Positions 1 to 26,314 of a DNA stretch of 37,500 bases are shown piece by piece. Position 1 is the stretch's first letter; each line of letters opens with the position of its first letter. The position numbers and the translations under genes are program-made. The stretch spans positions 5,611,489 through 5,648,988 of the forward strand of contig CM022668.1 of the NCBI GenBank assembly GCA_012295275.1, given 5' to 3'. The notes beneath the pieces were generated by a model. The model had not been told where the DNA came from, did not search any database, and was given only the letters and a program-made list of their open reading frames with translations. This DNA is from Chrysomallon squamiferum (taxonomy: Eukaryota; Mollusca; Gastropoda; Neomphalida; Peltospiridae).

Positions 1-121
1 CTGAACGCTTTTATTTATAGTTTTAAAATGTATACATACATACAGACACACATTGAAAATATTCATCTTCTCCCTAATATATTGAAATAATATAAATATA
101 TATTTCTTTTTTCCTTTGAAG

Positions 122-133
122 TTCCTCTTCCAG
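122..133 (+). CDS. Gene A microexon 1 (12 nt linker)
   Basis: tttgaag acceptor, 12-nt body ttcctcttccag, gtaagat donor. In phase 1 it reads x-Pro-Leu-Pro then the split codon joined to the first clip-like exon. The same arrangement recurs in front of the other two clip-like exons. Confidence 0.45.
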
Positions 134-753
134 GTAAGATATCAATCATATTTTCTTAATTTAATTTCTTCATAAAGAATACATTAAACATGCCTATATA
201 TTTAGATCAGTGCATGAACATAAAGACATTGTCTTATCCATAGCAACATACATACATACGTACGTACATTCAAAAAATACATACTTTTTTCGATCAAATC
301 GTCTCCAGGTAAGTGTTATTGTTTTTTATAATTTCATTGATTTATTGCTCGTCTGACTGACGCTGTTACTTACATCACTCATAAGCTTTTGACCGCTTCA
401 CATTATATCCGTTTCAGTTCAAATCATTCAGAGAGAGTGATAAAGAAAGAAAATGATATATAGACAAAAACTGAGAGAGAGAGAGAATCTTTCTACTTTA
501 ACGATTTTTCTTTTTCTCCTCTCTGGTATTCCTTTTAGCCTGTGTCGAACATCCAAGCCCATCTTCCCAGTGTGTGATAGGGGCAGAGTGTATGACTCTG
601 TCTCTCGATATTACTGAAGAATACAGATGTGAGGATCCAGCTCACGTGTGCTGCTATTGTAAGTTCATGTTAACTGATTGGATAATGCTTGTGTCTTCTT
701 TTACGTCCGTACAACTTCTCTTCAGCAACATCACGTATAACGTTCTATTTCCA

Positions 754-791
<38 letters not shown>

Positions 792-3747
792 TTATTTATA
801 TACTGTCATAACTATCTCCAGAAGGAGACAGTTGTGTCAGTTTTCTTTTATAATATTTCACTAAAGGTATGTTATTTTATTTCTGAAAAGGATACTGTAA
901 AATATGTCAACTTTTTCAAACTTTCTTCTCATTTAATCTCGTTTCGGCAAAACAGAAAATATGTTACGAGTTAGAACTGTTTTTCATAAATATGATTTTA
1001 AGCACGAAAAGGTCATTCGTGTGAATATTTTAATCCAGCTGCCCATGACTGGGAAAATCATTTTTAAATACTCTCAATAGAGCAAATCCTCATCCTCGGT
1101 TCAAAAGCAAAAACAGATATTTTGAAACCTCAACTAGAAGTCTTCTGGAATCGTACATTACAAACCACAAAACACTTTTTTGAATAAATTTTAAATTTGA
1201 CAGATTAAAAGGGTAGATCAAATAATTTTCAAAATACTTGACAATGGCCGCATCTTTGTCAAGTGTAAAATGGTGACGGAGCACTATTTTACTTAGCGAC
1301 TATGAAACGTGTAATAACTGCATGTCCCATCATAATTTGCAGTCAAAACGACATCTTACTCGCATCGCGATTTTCAGAATCATATGTCTGGATAAAGTCA
1401 TATTCTCCAAGGATCTACTAATGAATTCAGTAAAAAATACGGAAATGTTTTAAAATGTCCTCAACGAACATGGTTTGTTTTAGAATGTTTCTCGTGAAAT
1501 GTTAGATGTTTTGTTTTTCTTCATATATGTTGAGAAAGTACATTTAAGTAATTTACAAGTAGATTTGAATAACCCCTGAACACTTTTGTTTGTACTTTTA
1601 AACTGTGTTGTGAATGTAAACATATATGTACATAGATAGATATATATAAACATTAAAAATATTCGTCTTCTCCCTCATGTATTAAAATAATATATATATC
1701 TTCTGTTTTTTTCTTTTTTCTTTGAAGGTAATCTTCCAGGTAAGATATCAAAGATCTTTTCTTCATTTAGTTTCTCCATAGAAAAAATGCATGAAACAGA
1801 TCCAGATGTTTAGATCAGTGCATTCATATAAACAGACACTCATTTCATACATACAAACATACATGCGTTTATACAAACAAAGCATTTCCGCGTAAGTGTT
1901 ATCATTGCTGTTTTTATTTTATACACTTTTTATTTCATTTATTTATTATTCACCTCGCTGAAGCTGTTACTTACATCATCAATAGATACTTCTACGTTAC
2001 ACATTGATCCAGTTTTAGTTCAAATGTTTCAGAGAGAGAGAAACTGATAAAGAAAGAGAACGATATAGAGACAGAAACAGAGAGACTCAGTTTTAATCTT
2101 TTCTTTTTTCCTTTCTAATTTTCCTTTTAGACTGTTCGGCTCATATGGTAGTAACTGCCGTGTGTGCGTCATCATCAGACTGTTTAAGTACCCTTGGCTC
2201 TGAAGATGATGCTTACACCTGTGCGAATCAGACTGAAGTGTGCTGCCTTGGTAATTTCATGTTAATTGATTCGATAATGCTTCTGTTTCCTTTGACGTCC
2301 GTACAACTTCCCCTTCAGTTATATCACGTGAAATGTTCAATTTCCAATTGTGAACTTTTAGATGTTTCACAGTTTTTATTTATGAATCGTCAGAACGTTT
2401 TACCGGAGGGGCGTTATTTAATCTATGTGTTATCCCATTTCTTACATACCTACATACATACACACATACATACATACATACATACAAATATACATACATA
2501 CATACATACAGACATACATACATTAAAAATATTCGTCTTTTCTGTACCTGATGTATTAAAATAATTTTGTTTTGTTTCTTTCTCGTTTCTCTCCGAAGCT
2601 CCTCCAGGTAATATATTAAGCATCTTTTCTTAATTTAGTTTCTTGACAAATACAGAAAGCATGTCAATATATTTAGATCAGTGCATGCACACAAACACAT
2701 ACTCTTATCCAAACATACATACGTATAATATTATCCGTAAACAGTTCTCCCTTACACATTATACCTGTTTTAATTCAAATGATAGAACAAATATTGAATA
2801 ATTCCTACCGTAACTATCTCTCTCGTTGTTTCTTCCTCTCTTCTTCTATATATTATTTTGTCTTTCTTGTTCTGTCTCTGTTGTCATCAGTCTCTCTCAT
2901 CTGGTATGTTTCTGAGAATTACTTACTTAAAATGTATTTTATATAAACAGTGCGTGTACACAGAAATGCACAGATATACATACTTCATATATTCACAAGA
3001 ACAGAATGACAAATTACGAATAAAACAATGTTTCTGGGTGGGTTTTTTGCGTATCTAAGAGACACACAGAGAGAAAAAGAGAGAACAGAGAGATATACAG
3101 AGACAGAGAGAACAGAGAGAGAGAGAGAGAGTCACAGAAAAAGAGACAGAGAAAGAAAGAGAATGACTGAGAGAGAGAAAGAGAAAGAGAAAGTGGCAGA
3201 GAGATAGAGGGAGAGAGGGATAAAGAAAGAGAGACAGAGAAAGAGAGAGAATAACTCTATTTTAATTATTTTGTCTTTTGTTTTGTAATTTTCCTTTTAG
3301 ACTGTGCCGATTATGTGGAGTATGCAGAATGCATGTCAGCATCATCTTGTAATGACAACTTGGGCATTGTAGCTCTAGGCTACGTCTGCGCAGATGCAAC
3401 TAAACTGTGCTGCTATGGTAACGTCTTGTTAATTCATTAGATAATAATTGCGTTTTCTTTGACGTCCGTCTAACGTATCTTCAGCTATTCCCATTTACGA
3501 ATTTTTAATTATTTATTTATTTATTTCAAGGAGAGGAGTTTTGATTTTGTCTGTTATAATATTTCAGTTTCATAAAATACTTATGTTATTTTATTTCCAA
3601 AAGTATACTGTAAATTATGTATCGTCTTTCAAGTTTATTAGACTTAAGTGGCACAGTACAAATGGGGTTGTCAGTAGAAAACAAACATCTTGTTACGTTT
3701 TCTAATCACATTTCTTTTCCTTTTCTTCTCTTATTATAGACATATAG
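122..3747 (+). CDS. Gene A (partial, 3' part): tandem clip-like domain protein
   Basis: Six internal exons and a possible terminal exon are seen; the 5' end lies before the window. Exons: 122-133, 539-658, 1728-1739, 2131-2250, 2599-2607, 3301-3417, 3740-3747 (stop). All internal exons are phase 1 to phase 1. The three long exons each encode about 40 residues with spacing C-x8/9-C-x5-C-x12-C-x6-CC, ending in a vicinal CC pair as in arthropod clip domains. The short exons encode 3-4 residue linkers. No protease domain or transmembrane exon follows, so a secreted multi-domain product is likely. The clip assignment rests on cysteine order only; another small disulfide fold is possible. It shows no sequence likeness to the D8C genes downstream. 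Confidence 0.6.
539..658 (+). CDS. Gene A clip-like domain exon 1
   Basis: Acceptor ccttttag, donor gtaagt, 120 nt, phase 1-1. Six cysteines: C-x9-C-x5-C-x12-C-x6-CC, ending HVCCY. The final base t makes the junction codon depend on the next exon. The intron sequence just after the donor is shared with the other two copies. Confidence 0.65.
1728..1739 (+). CDS. Gene A microexon 2 (12 nt linker)
   Basis: tttgaag acceptor, body gtaatcttccag, donor gtaagat. Joined to exon 539-658 (last base t) it makes a TGT Cys codon, then Asn-Leu-Pro-Asp before the next domain. Without it the junction codon would be TAC (Tyr). The frame is kept either way. Confidence 0.45.
2131..2250 (+). CDS. Gene A clip-like domain exon 2
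   Basis: Acceptor ttccttttag, donor gtaatt, 120 nt, phase 1-1. Cysteine spacing is identical to copy 1 (C-x9-C-x5-C-x12-C-x6-CC, ending EVCCL) although most other residues differ, which supports selection on a disulfide fold. Confidence 0.65.
2599..2607 (+). CDS. Gene A microexon 3 (9 nt linker)
   Basis: ctccgaag acceptor, body ctcctccag, donor gtaata. It reads Ala-Pro-Pro-Asp across its junctions. It is one codon shorter than the other two copies, again frame-neutral. Confidence 0.4.
3301..3417 (+). CDS. Gene A clip-like domain exon 3
   Basis: Acceptor ttccttttag, donor gtaacg, 117 nt, phase 1-1. Spacing C-x8-C-x5-C-x12-C-x6-CC, ending KLCCY. It is one residue shorter than copies 1 and 2 between the first two cysteines. 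Confidence 0.65.
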
Positions 3748-3820
3748 ATCTGGAGAAAAATCGTGAAAAAAGAAACGTCGTCAAATTAATAAGAAATAAA
3801 AAAAGTATGAAACCATTATT
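3740..3820 (+). CDS. Gene A possible terminal exon and poly(A) signal
   Basis: A strong pyrimidine tract (about 3710-3738) ends in tag at 3739. Joined in phase 1 to the preceding exon, the sequence reads Asp-Ile-stop (TAG at 3745-3747). AATAAA lies at 3795-3800, about 50 bp after the stop. The exon end at 3820 is a guess. Confidence 0.35.
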
Positions 3821-4848
3821 ACTCTTTATATTTTTTTCATTCAAAATTAATAAATTAAGTTATTTATTTATTTATTTATTTACTATAGTAGTTGTACTAG
3901 AGTTAATAGTAGCAGATGTAGTAGTAACAAAAATAAAAACAACATTAACAGATATTATTATTATTATTATTATTATTTTATATATTTTCCGTTGTAAAGT
4001 TATTAATAGGTTTTTTTTACAGAAAAGTAAAGTGGGTTGACTTGAATAGTACATGCTGGGTCATTCAAAGACAGATCACCCAACAGCTGAATCCCCACTT
4101 CCTATTTAGGTAATTTGGGCTACAAACTCTGATTTTTCCATTTTGTTTGATCATACACCTGGTTTCCGAAATGTCCAAAAGATCAATATTACTGAAATGG
4201 CTATTTCTAGAAAAGTCTTTGGGGTTTTTTTTGGTGTTTTTTTTTCACGAGGATTCCAAAATTTTCATAATTTTATTTTTACACTGATGTAAGCTGAATG
4301 GTAAATGTTCTTTGCTGTTGTATACGATACAAACGTTTTCAAAAACCCAAAAATCCAGAGAACACAGTTCCTGTGTCACAAAACGAAAACGAGGCACTGT
4401 CCGCCGTCCTGTCAAACGAACATCCATTAAACGCATTTTCCTATTTTTATATTCCTCCATTTTAACAGCTGTCACTCGTTGTAGAATTAGCGAGACCGAG
4501 GCTCTGTAAAACTATTACCTTTCTTCTGTGACGTAAAACTCTCTGTTGAATCGTCACGTTCACATTCGGATAGCCCTGGTCGTATTAGTTATCATCATCC
4601 TAGGTATTATCGTTATCATTATGTAACATACATTTTTATTTAACAAGTTTTAATACTCAATTTGTGACAATTAGTGTGTTTTTCTTTTCGAAAAATTATT
4701 ATTTTAACATTATATGCTAACACCTGACACACAATCTCATATTTACTAAGAAGAGTACCCAACATATTTTAGAAAAATACTTTCAAACTAGACGTGGGGA
4801 ACTGAGAAAACAAGTACAGTGAATTATAAACACGTTGATGCCCTAAAC

Positions 4849-5167
4849 CAGGGATCTGCAAAACAGTGACCACGGGCACCAGGTGGTCCACAAGAACCAC
4901 ATGAGTCGCCCGCAGGCCTGTTCCTACAATTTAAACAATTACTGAGATCAACAGAACTAAAGGTTGAATACTGACATTATCTGTATCCAACCTTGTTAAG
5001 CCACTGGTGATAATTATTGTGAGAAATCATTAACGTCATCAGTGTCTTCACCTAGATAATAATAATATATAACTAAAGATAAACTGAACAAATTTGTTAT
5101 TTCAGAAGAGTGTAACAAACTGATACTATGAAGTAGCTCTCGTGTTCAAAATGGTTGATGACCCCTG
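4849..5167. mobile_element. hAT-type non-autonomous transposon (MITE)
   Basis: The left end reads cagggatctgcaaaac and the right end, reversed, caggggtcatcaacca, an imperfect terminal inverted repeat typical of hAT elements. The flanking 8-mers ccctaaac (4841-4848) and ccctcaac (5168-5175) match 7 of 8, as expected for an aged 8-bp target-site duplication. At 319 bp it has no transposase. Confidence 0.7.
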
Positions 5168-5527
5168 CCCTCAACTACAGAACTCTGTATAGGCCCAACT
5201 GTTCATGCACTAACAGATAATAAAGTTGTGTGATAACTAAACTGAAATCTTACAGACTCTTACAGGCTTTAAGCTTGCAACAGATGTTTCAACTCATACT
5301 CAAATCCAGCAACATGAATAAATGTACATTGATTCAAGTGAAAGAAGTATCTTAATCAACATACATATCAATAATTGTACTTTTTATACATGTAAATACA
5401 TTGAAACATTAAAACATTGGCTTATAATATTAGTTCGAAGGATCTTGTACTTTCAGTTATACACTAACAAATAAACACAATGCCTACATTAACCACTGAT
5501 AATAATAATGTTTCATATAAAGAGGAA

Positions 5528-5795
5528 TATATCACCAGGGCTTCAATATAAGTCAAGGTTAATATCACTAAGATTTCAATATAAGTTGAAGTACATCACT
5601 AGGGTTTCAATATAAGTTGAAGTACATCACTAGGGTTTCAATATAAGTTGAAGTACATCACTAGGGTTTCAATATAAGTTGAGGTACATCACTAGGTTTC
5701 AATATAAGTTGAGGTACATCACTAGGTTTCAATATAAGTTGAGGTACATCACTAGGTTTCAATATAAGTTGAAGTACATCACTAGGGTTTCAACA
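5528..5795. repeat. 30-31 bp minisatellite
   Basis: About 8-9 head-to-tail units related to gtttcaatataagttgaag plus tacatcactagg. Late units differ by a single-base deletion and an a/g change, so the array expanded in sub-blocks. It lies just downstream of the gene B 3' end. Confidence 0.85.
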
Positions 5796-6157
5796 TAGCT
5801 AGAACAATATCATTCAACATTCAGATATGTTACTGGATTTTAACATAGTTCAGGTATAGTTACTATCTGTATTTCATATAATAAAACATCATTAATAATC
5901 TAATATTTCACAAGTTTTACCAACTAAAAGTCCACATTATAATAATCTGGTAGACAACCTCAAGTTTCAGGGTCTGGCTCATGCACTTTTTATGATACTT
6001 TATACAAACTACATGATCATATTGAATCTGTTCAACAGTTTAGGCTGGATCAGTGTTTCTCATAAAAACATCTAGACCTCTGTCAATCTGCCATACTGTT
6101 GATCTTAGTTTTCCTGAATCCTTAATTTCAAGACAAACATTATACTGTCCATTACTT

Positions 6158-6163
6158 TTTTAT
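6158..6163 (-). other. Gene B poly(A) signal candidate
   Basis: AATAAA on the minus strand, about 110 bp past the gene B stop codon. A (GT)n tract lies between stop and signal. Confidence 0.4.
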
Positions 6164-6273
6164 TCTCAGCTTCTCCACTGTCAAACTGTGTGTGATGTAT
6201 GTGTGTGTGTATGTGTGTGTGTGTGTGTGTGTGTGCATGCATATATGCATGTGTAGGTTATAAAGTGAGAATA

Positions 6274-17574
<11,301 letters not shown>

Positions 17575-17910
17575 GGTACAAAAACAAGGTCAGCTGTCTG
17601 ACGTCATTAGAAGGACGCGAAGCCAAAGCAAAAATGTAGTCACATTTTCGTATTTTAACAATTAATTTCGTCATATAGCTACATTTTTATTTAGCACTTT
17701 ATTTGTTAAGTTTAATTACAGACAAAGTAGATTTGAATAAAACAAAAATAACAATAAAGTAAATAAAATGCGAAAGAGAAATAAAAAAGATAGAGAGAAC
17801 GAGAGTGCCAGTGTCAGAGACAAAATTAAAAAGGAAGTAAATATGTAAACAAATAATTTATAAGACTCCAATATTTATAATCATGGCGCAAAAATGACGT
17901 CAAATCAAAC
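17575..17910. promoter_or_regulatory. Divergent promoter region between gene B and the relic
   Basis: The two ATGs lie head to head, 336 bp apart. Perfect CRE sites TGACGTCA occur next to each: 17599-17606 (gene B side) and 17895-17902 (relic side). ATGGCGC at 17883 resembles a YY1-type site. No clear TATA box was seen. Confidence 0.45.
17599..17606 (-). promoter_or_regulatory. CRE/ATF site of gene B
   Basis: Palindromic TGACGTCA, 24 bp before the gene B ATG. Confidence 0.45.
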
Positions 17911-18481
17911 ATGGATTTACCTCAACCTACAGATTTTATAAGAAATATTTTGATACGTCGGTTTCTTATTTTACTTTGGATTTTTTTTATGCATCGTTTT
18001 TGCCGTGACGGGTAAAATAATTAAATATTTTAAATTATTTTATAACATTATTATTACAAATTCAGATACGTTTTTTTTTTTTGTTGTTGTTGTTGATAAA
18101 AAAAATACCATTGATTACTGAACTGATGCAATATTTTGTAATGTTTTACAACTGTTGTTGGTGGTGCTGGTGTTGTTCCTGTGGTTCTTTTTCTTCTTCT
18201 TCTTGTTATTATTATTATTATAGCGTTTGTTGTGGTTAATTAATCAATAAGTTATTGATTTAAAATACATATTTTCTACTTTCACATACCCATGTATAGA
18301 CTTCATGTATTTTCCCAGTGTCTGTCCACGTCTTTATCAAAATCCACTGTCACGAACGGAACCAGCTGTCTGATAATAATTTGAATGACAGAGTTTATTA
18401 CGGGGCCCCATGATACAAGATTCTAAGTTCACTTCCAAAATCGACTGATCGTTGTCGAACCAGTTTTCCTATTTGGATCAA

Positions 18482-18483
<2 letters not shown>
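17911..18483 (+). pseudogene. D8C-family gene relic (signal exon and D8C first half)
   Basis: 17911-18011 aligns with the gene C signal exon (ATG-GAT start, FLILLWIFF core, acgggtaaa end) but is one base longer in a T run, so it ends in phase 2 instead of 1. 18288-18483 is a decayed D8C first half: Pro-Cys at 18290-18295, a frameshift near 18370, then SDNNLNDRVYYGAP, TGA at 18411-18413 in place of the conserved Gly codon, and SFPIWIK before a gtgtgt donor. The acceptor AG is lost (ttcac). No second half follows before gene C. Confidence 0.8.
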
Positions 18484-18520
<37 letters not shown>

Positions 18521-18999
18521 TTTTTTTATTTTTTTTCTTTAATTACTTAATTTATTTATTTATTTTATTTTATTTATTTATTTATTTATTAAAAATTGTT
18601 TTCCTTTAATAATGCAGTGGAAGGAAACCTTAGAACAACAAAAAAAAAAAAAAAAAAAAAAAATAATAATAATAATAATAATAAATAATAACAAAACAGC
18701 AAATATAAAATTATAGTGTCATGTTTTGAGATAAAAACAATAGTGTCTATTCTGACGACATTGAAAGAAGATCAATACAGAAAGCAACATTAAGTAAAAC
18801 GTAGCCACATTTTCGTACCATACCAAAAGGTGTCGATAAGTTAAAAATTACATATTATATATTCATTATTATTTTTATTTATTTTCTTCTAATAAGTTTC
18901 AGATCAATGATATTCATTTTACTTTTCTTCTCCCTCCCCCCTCTTTTCTAAAATAAAAATAATATGGCGCGGTCAGTGACGTCTGATCATGTTTCTAGA
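18484..18999. repeat. Spacer between relic and gene C
   Basis: (GT)n at 18484-18518, TTTA runs, poly(A) at 18640-18662 and an AAT run. Sequence before gene C (atatggcgc, gtgacgtc) resembles that before the relic ATG, so the promoter was duplicated too. Confidence 0.7.
18977..18984 (+). promoter_or_regulatory. CRE-like site of gene C
   Basis: TGACGTCT, 15 bp before the gene C ATG. The perfect TGACGTCA in the relic (17895-17902) sits at the same place. Confidence 0.4.
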
Positions 19000-24005
<5,006 letters not shown>

Positions 24006-24031
24006 CATTACACAGCAGTGAACACAAAACA

Positions 24032-24066
<35 letters not shown>

Positions 24067-24130
24067 TTGTGTGTCTATGTGTGTGTAAAAATTATTTGTT
24101 TCATCATAAAACAAAATGCATATTATGTCA

Positions 24131-24136
24131 AATAAA
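24131..24136 (+). other. Gene C poly(A) signal candidate
   Basis: AATAAA 126 bp past the stop. A (GT)n tract (24034-24063) lies in the presumed 3' UTR. Confidence 0.5.
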
Positions 24137-24139
24137 CAA

Positions 24140-25832
24140 ATCTTTTTTTTTTGCCTCAAAAATAAATTATACATATATGTTCACACAAAGCTGGTTATAA
24201 GTTGCTATTATTTCATTATTTTGTAAATGTATAAATTTCTAATGTTTACAGGTTAAGTTTAGAACTTTCTAATTTAAATTAAATGGTGTACAGCAAAATA
24301 AAATAAATGAAGAATGAAAGAAAGAATATCTTGAGATTGTTTACATCTCAAAAAAGGAAAATAATATATGTGGATATAAGTGTGTGTGTGTGTGTGTGTG
24401 TGTGTTTATACATATGATGATTGTTTTGTATTAATTACTTTCTGTTCCCATGGTTATACAATTACCTATCTCTCAGCTGTTCCATAAGCATGATGAACCA
24501 GTAAGAAAAATTCATTCAAAAGTTGTTTGTTAATTTTCTTTTCCTCTATCTTTATTTTTTATTTTTTTTTTTTTTTATGTTTGTATTTTTCAGTGTTTGT
24601 TTTTTTTTTTTTTTTATTAATAAATGTTGCCATGGTTATTATAGGCAAATACAAATATCAGAAGATAAAATATATATACTGTCCCTGATATATGCTGGTA
24701 AAACAAAAACACAGTGAAATAACAATGTTTTTTGTATTTTAGGTTTTAATTTTTGAAATACTTGTATTTATGCTTTTACTATTATCATTGTTATTATTAT
24801 TCATGTATTAATATTATAATCAGCATCATTTTTTTTTTTTTTAATTATTCAAAGCATTATTATTAATATTATCATCATTCTTCTTCTCATTATTATAATT
24901 ATTATTTAAGTGGTCAGAAATAAATATTTTTGCCATTTCTACAGGGTTTGTATTTTGTTTGATTCTTTGTTGTTGTTTGTACTTTGTCTTTTTTATTTTT
25001 TAAAGATCTTGTAACTTGCAAACATATAATTTATAAATATTCATAGATGTTTATCTAAAACAGAATATGTGAAATGAACCTTATTAGATGTATATGTCAC
25101 AAAGTTTAAGTTTTATTTAATTTTATTTTTATTTATTTTTAATTGTTTTTCTTCTTCTTCTTCTTCTTATTATTATTATTATTATTTCCATATATATTTA
25201 TATATATAATAAAGGTATAATCTGTTTAAATAAATAAATAAAACTGCATATGTTTTGTGTAATGTACAAGTAATCTGCAATGTTCAGAAACCACCAGTGA
25301 GAATTGCTTATGTTAGAGATAAGTTACTCAAATATTATTTATTTATATATTTATTTATTTATTTATTTTTTTTTTTTTAATAAATTTAAATAATTATCTC
25401 AGAATAATTTTAACACAAAATAAAAATTCACAATCGTTGTCTTAAATTATTCCAAATTTTATATTGTATATTTTTTATACTTTTAATAATTTATTTTAAA
25501 TTATTATATTTTATTTTATTTTATTTATTTTTTATTTTTTTATTTTTTATTTTTATTAAGACTTTTATTTTGGTTCGTTTTGTTGCTGGGGTATGTGAGG
25601 GGGGGTTTATAACTATAATTTATTATATAAATTTATTATATTTTAAATCTCTTGTTATTTATTTATTTTGTATTATTGAAATAATAAAATAAAATAAATT
25701 TAAAATATATGAACAACAACTATAAGTGCAAATAAATAAATAAATAAATAAATGCGATAATAATTCAATAATTAGTGTTTATAAAGCACCAACGCTTATC
25801 CAGCATTCGGCTACCATTTCAGTTGTCATCAA
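24140..25832. other. Intergenic region between genes C and D
   Basis: Very AT-rich sequence with T-runs, (GT)n at 24378-24404, CTT/ATT runs near 25150 and TTTA/TTTTA runs. No exon with splice support or paralogy seen. Confidence 0.6.
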
Positions 25833-25840
25833 TTACGTCA
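25833..25840 (+). promoter_or_regulatory. CRE-like site of gene D
   Basis: TTACGTCA, 28 bp before the gene D ATG. Confidence 0.4.
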
Positions 25841-25868
25841 CAATTATTACACGATCTCCATTTTCAAA

Positions 25869-26110
25869 ATGAAGACATCTTTATTAATATCGATGGTAAC
25901 AAATATTTCCAGGCGCAAATATCTTCTTTTGGTCTGTTTCTTTTCTTGGGGAAATCCATCTAAATTAGGTAAGTCAAAAAAATGTATTTTATTTTATTTT
26001 TTTTTCCATATTTCGTTAGTTAAAATAAACATTTATTCATGTGTACAGTGATAATTCAAATGTAGAAATTATAAAATTATAATAATACTAGCAATACAAA
26101 CGTATTAATA

Positions 26111-26161
<51 letters not shown>

Positions 26162-26271
26162 ATGAAGATGCGTTTTATGCCAATCGAAAGACATCCAATC
26201 CCAGATGAAAATTGTCAAAAATCTTCACTCCCAACATCGGAAAGTGGTTTTTTTTTTTATTATTTTTTTTT

Positions 26272-26314
<43 letters not shown>

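Larger units (their letters stand above)
1..3640 (+). repeat. Tandemly triplicated genomic segment carrying gene A modules
   Basis: The unit (microexon, intron, clip-like exon, start of next intron) occurs three times. Intron sequence is recognisably shared: about 1-180 matches about 1577-1790 and about 2520-2640; 659-730 matches 2251-2330 and 3418-3490; 820-920 matches 3530-3640. Clip exons are spaced 1592 and 1170 bp apart. This is gene growth by tandem duplication. Confidence 0.7.
3820..6157. other. Intergenic region between genes A and B
   Basis: This lies between the 3' ends of two convergent genes. It holds an ATT run (3955-3978), a hAT-like MITE (4849-5167) and a 31-bp minisatellite (5528-5795). 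No exon with splice support or paralogy to the cluster was seen. Confidence 0.5.

Noticed and set aside
293-309. Second microexon candidate ending gtctccag|gtaagtg
   Set aside because: No acceptor nearby, and the matching place in the next copy (about 1890) reads ccgcgtaagtg; perhaps a relic donor only.
3690-4040. Possible membrane-gene tail exon for gene A (HIDLEKNREKRN...)
   Set aside because: It needs phase 2 and a preceding transmembrane exon, and none is seen between 3418 and 3739; the phase 1 reading stops at once.
4245-4509. Overlapping open frames on both strands
   Set aside because: No splice sites, no recognisable domain, and the frames overlap on opposite strands, so chance is likely.
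4543-4626. Short hydrophobic frame (IALVVLVIIILGIIVIIM) resembling a transmembrane segment
   Set aside because: No acceptor AG with a pyrimidine tract in phase, and it is preceded by a stop 9 codons earlier.
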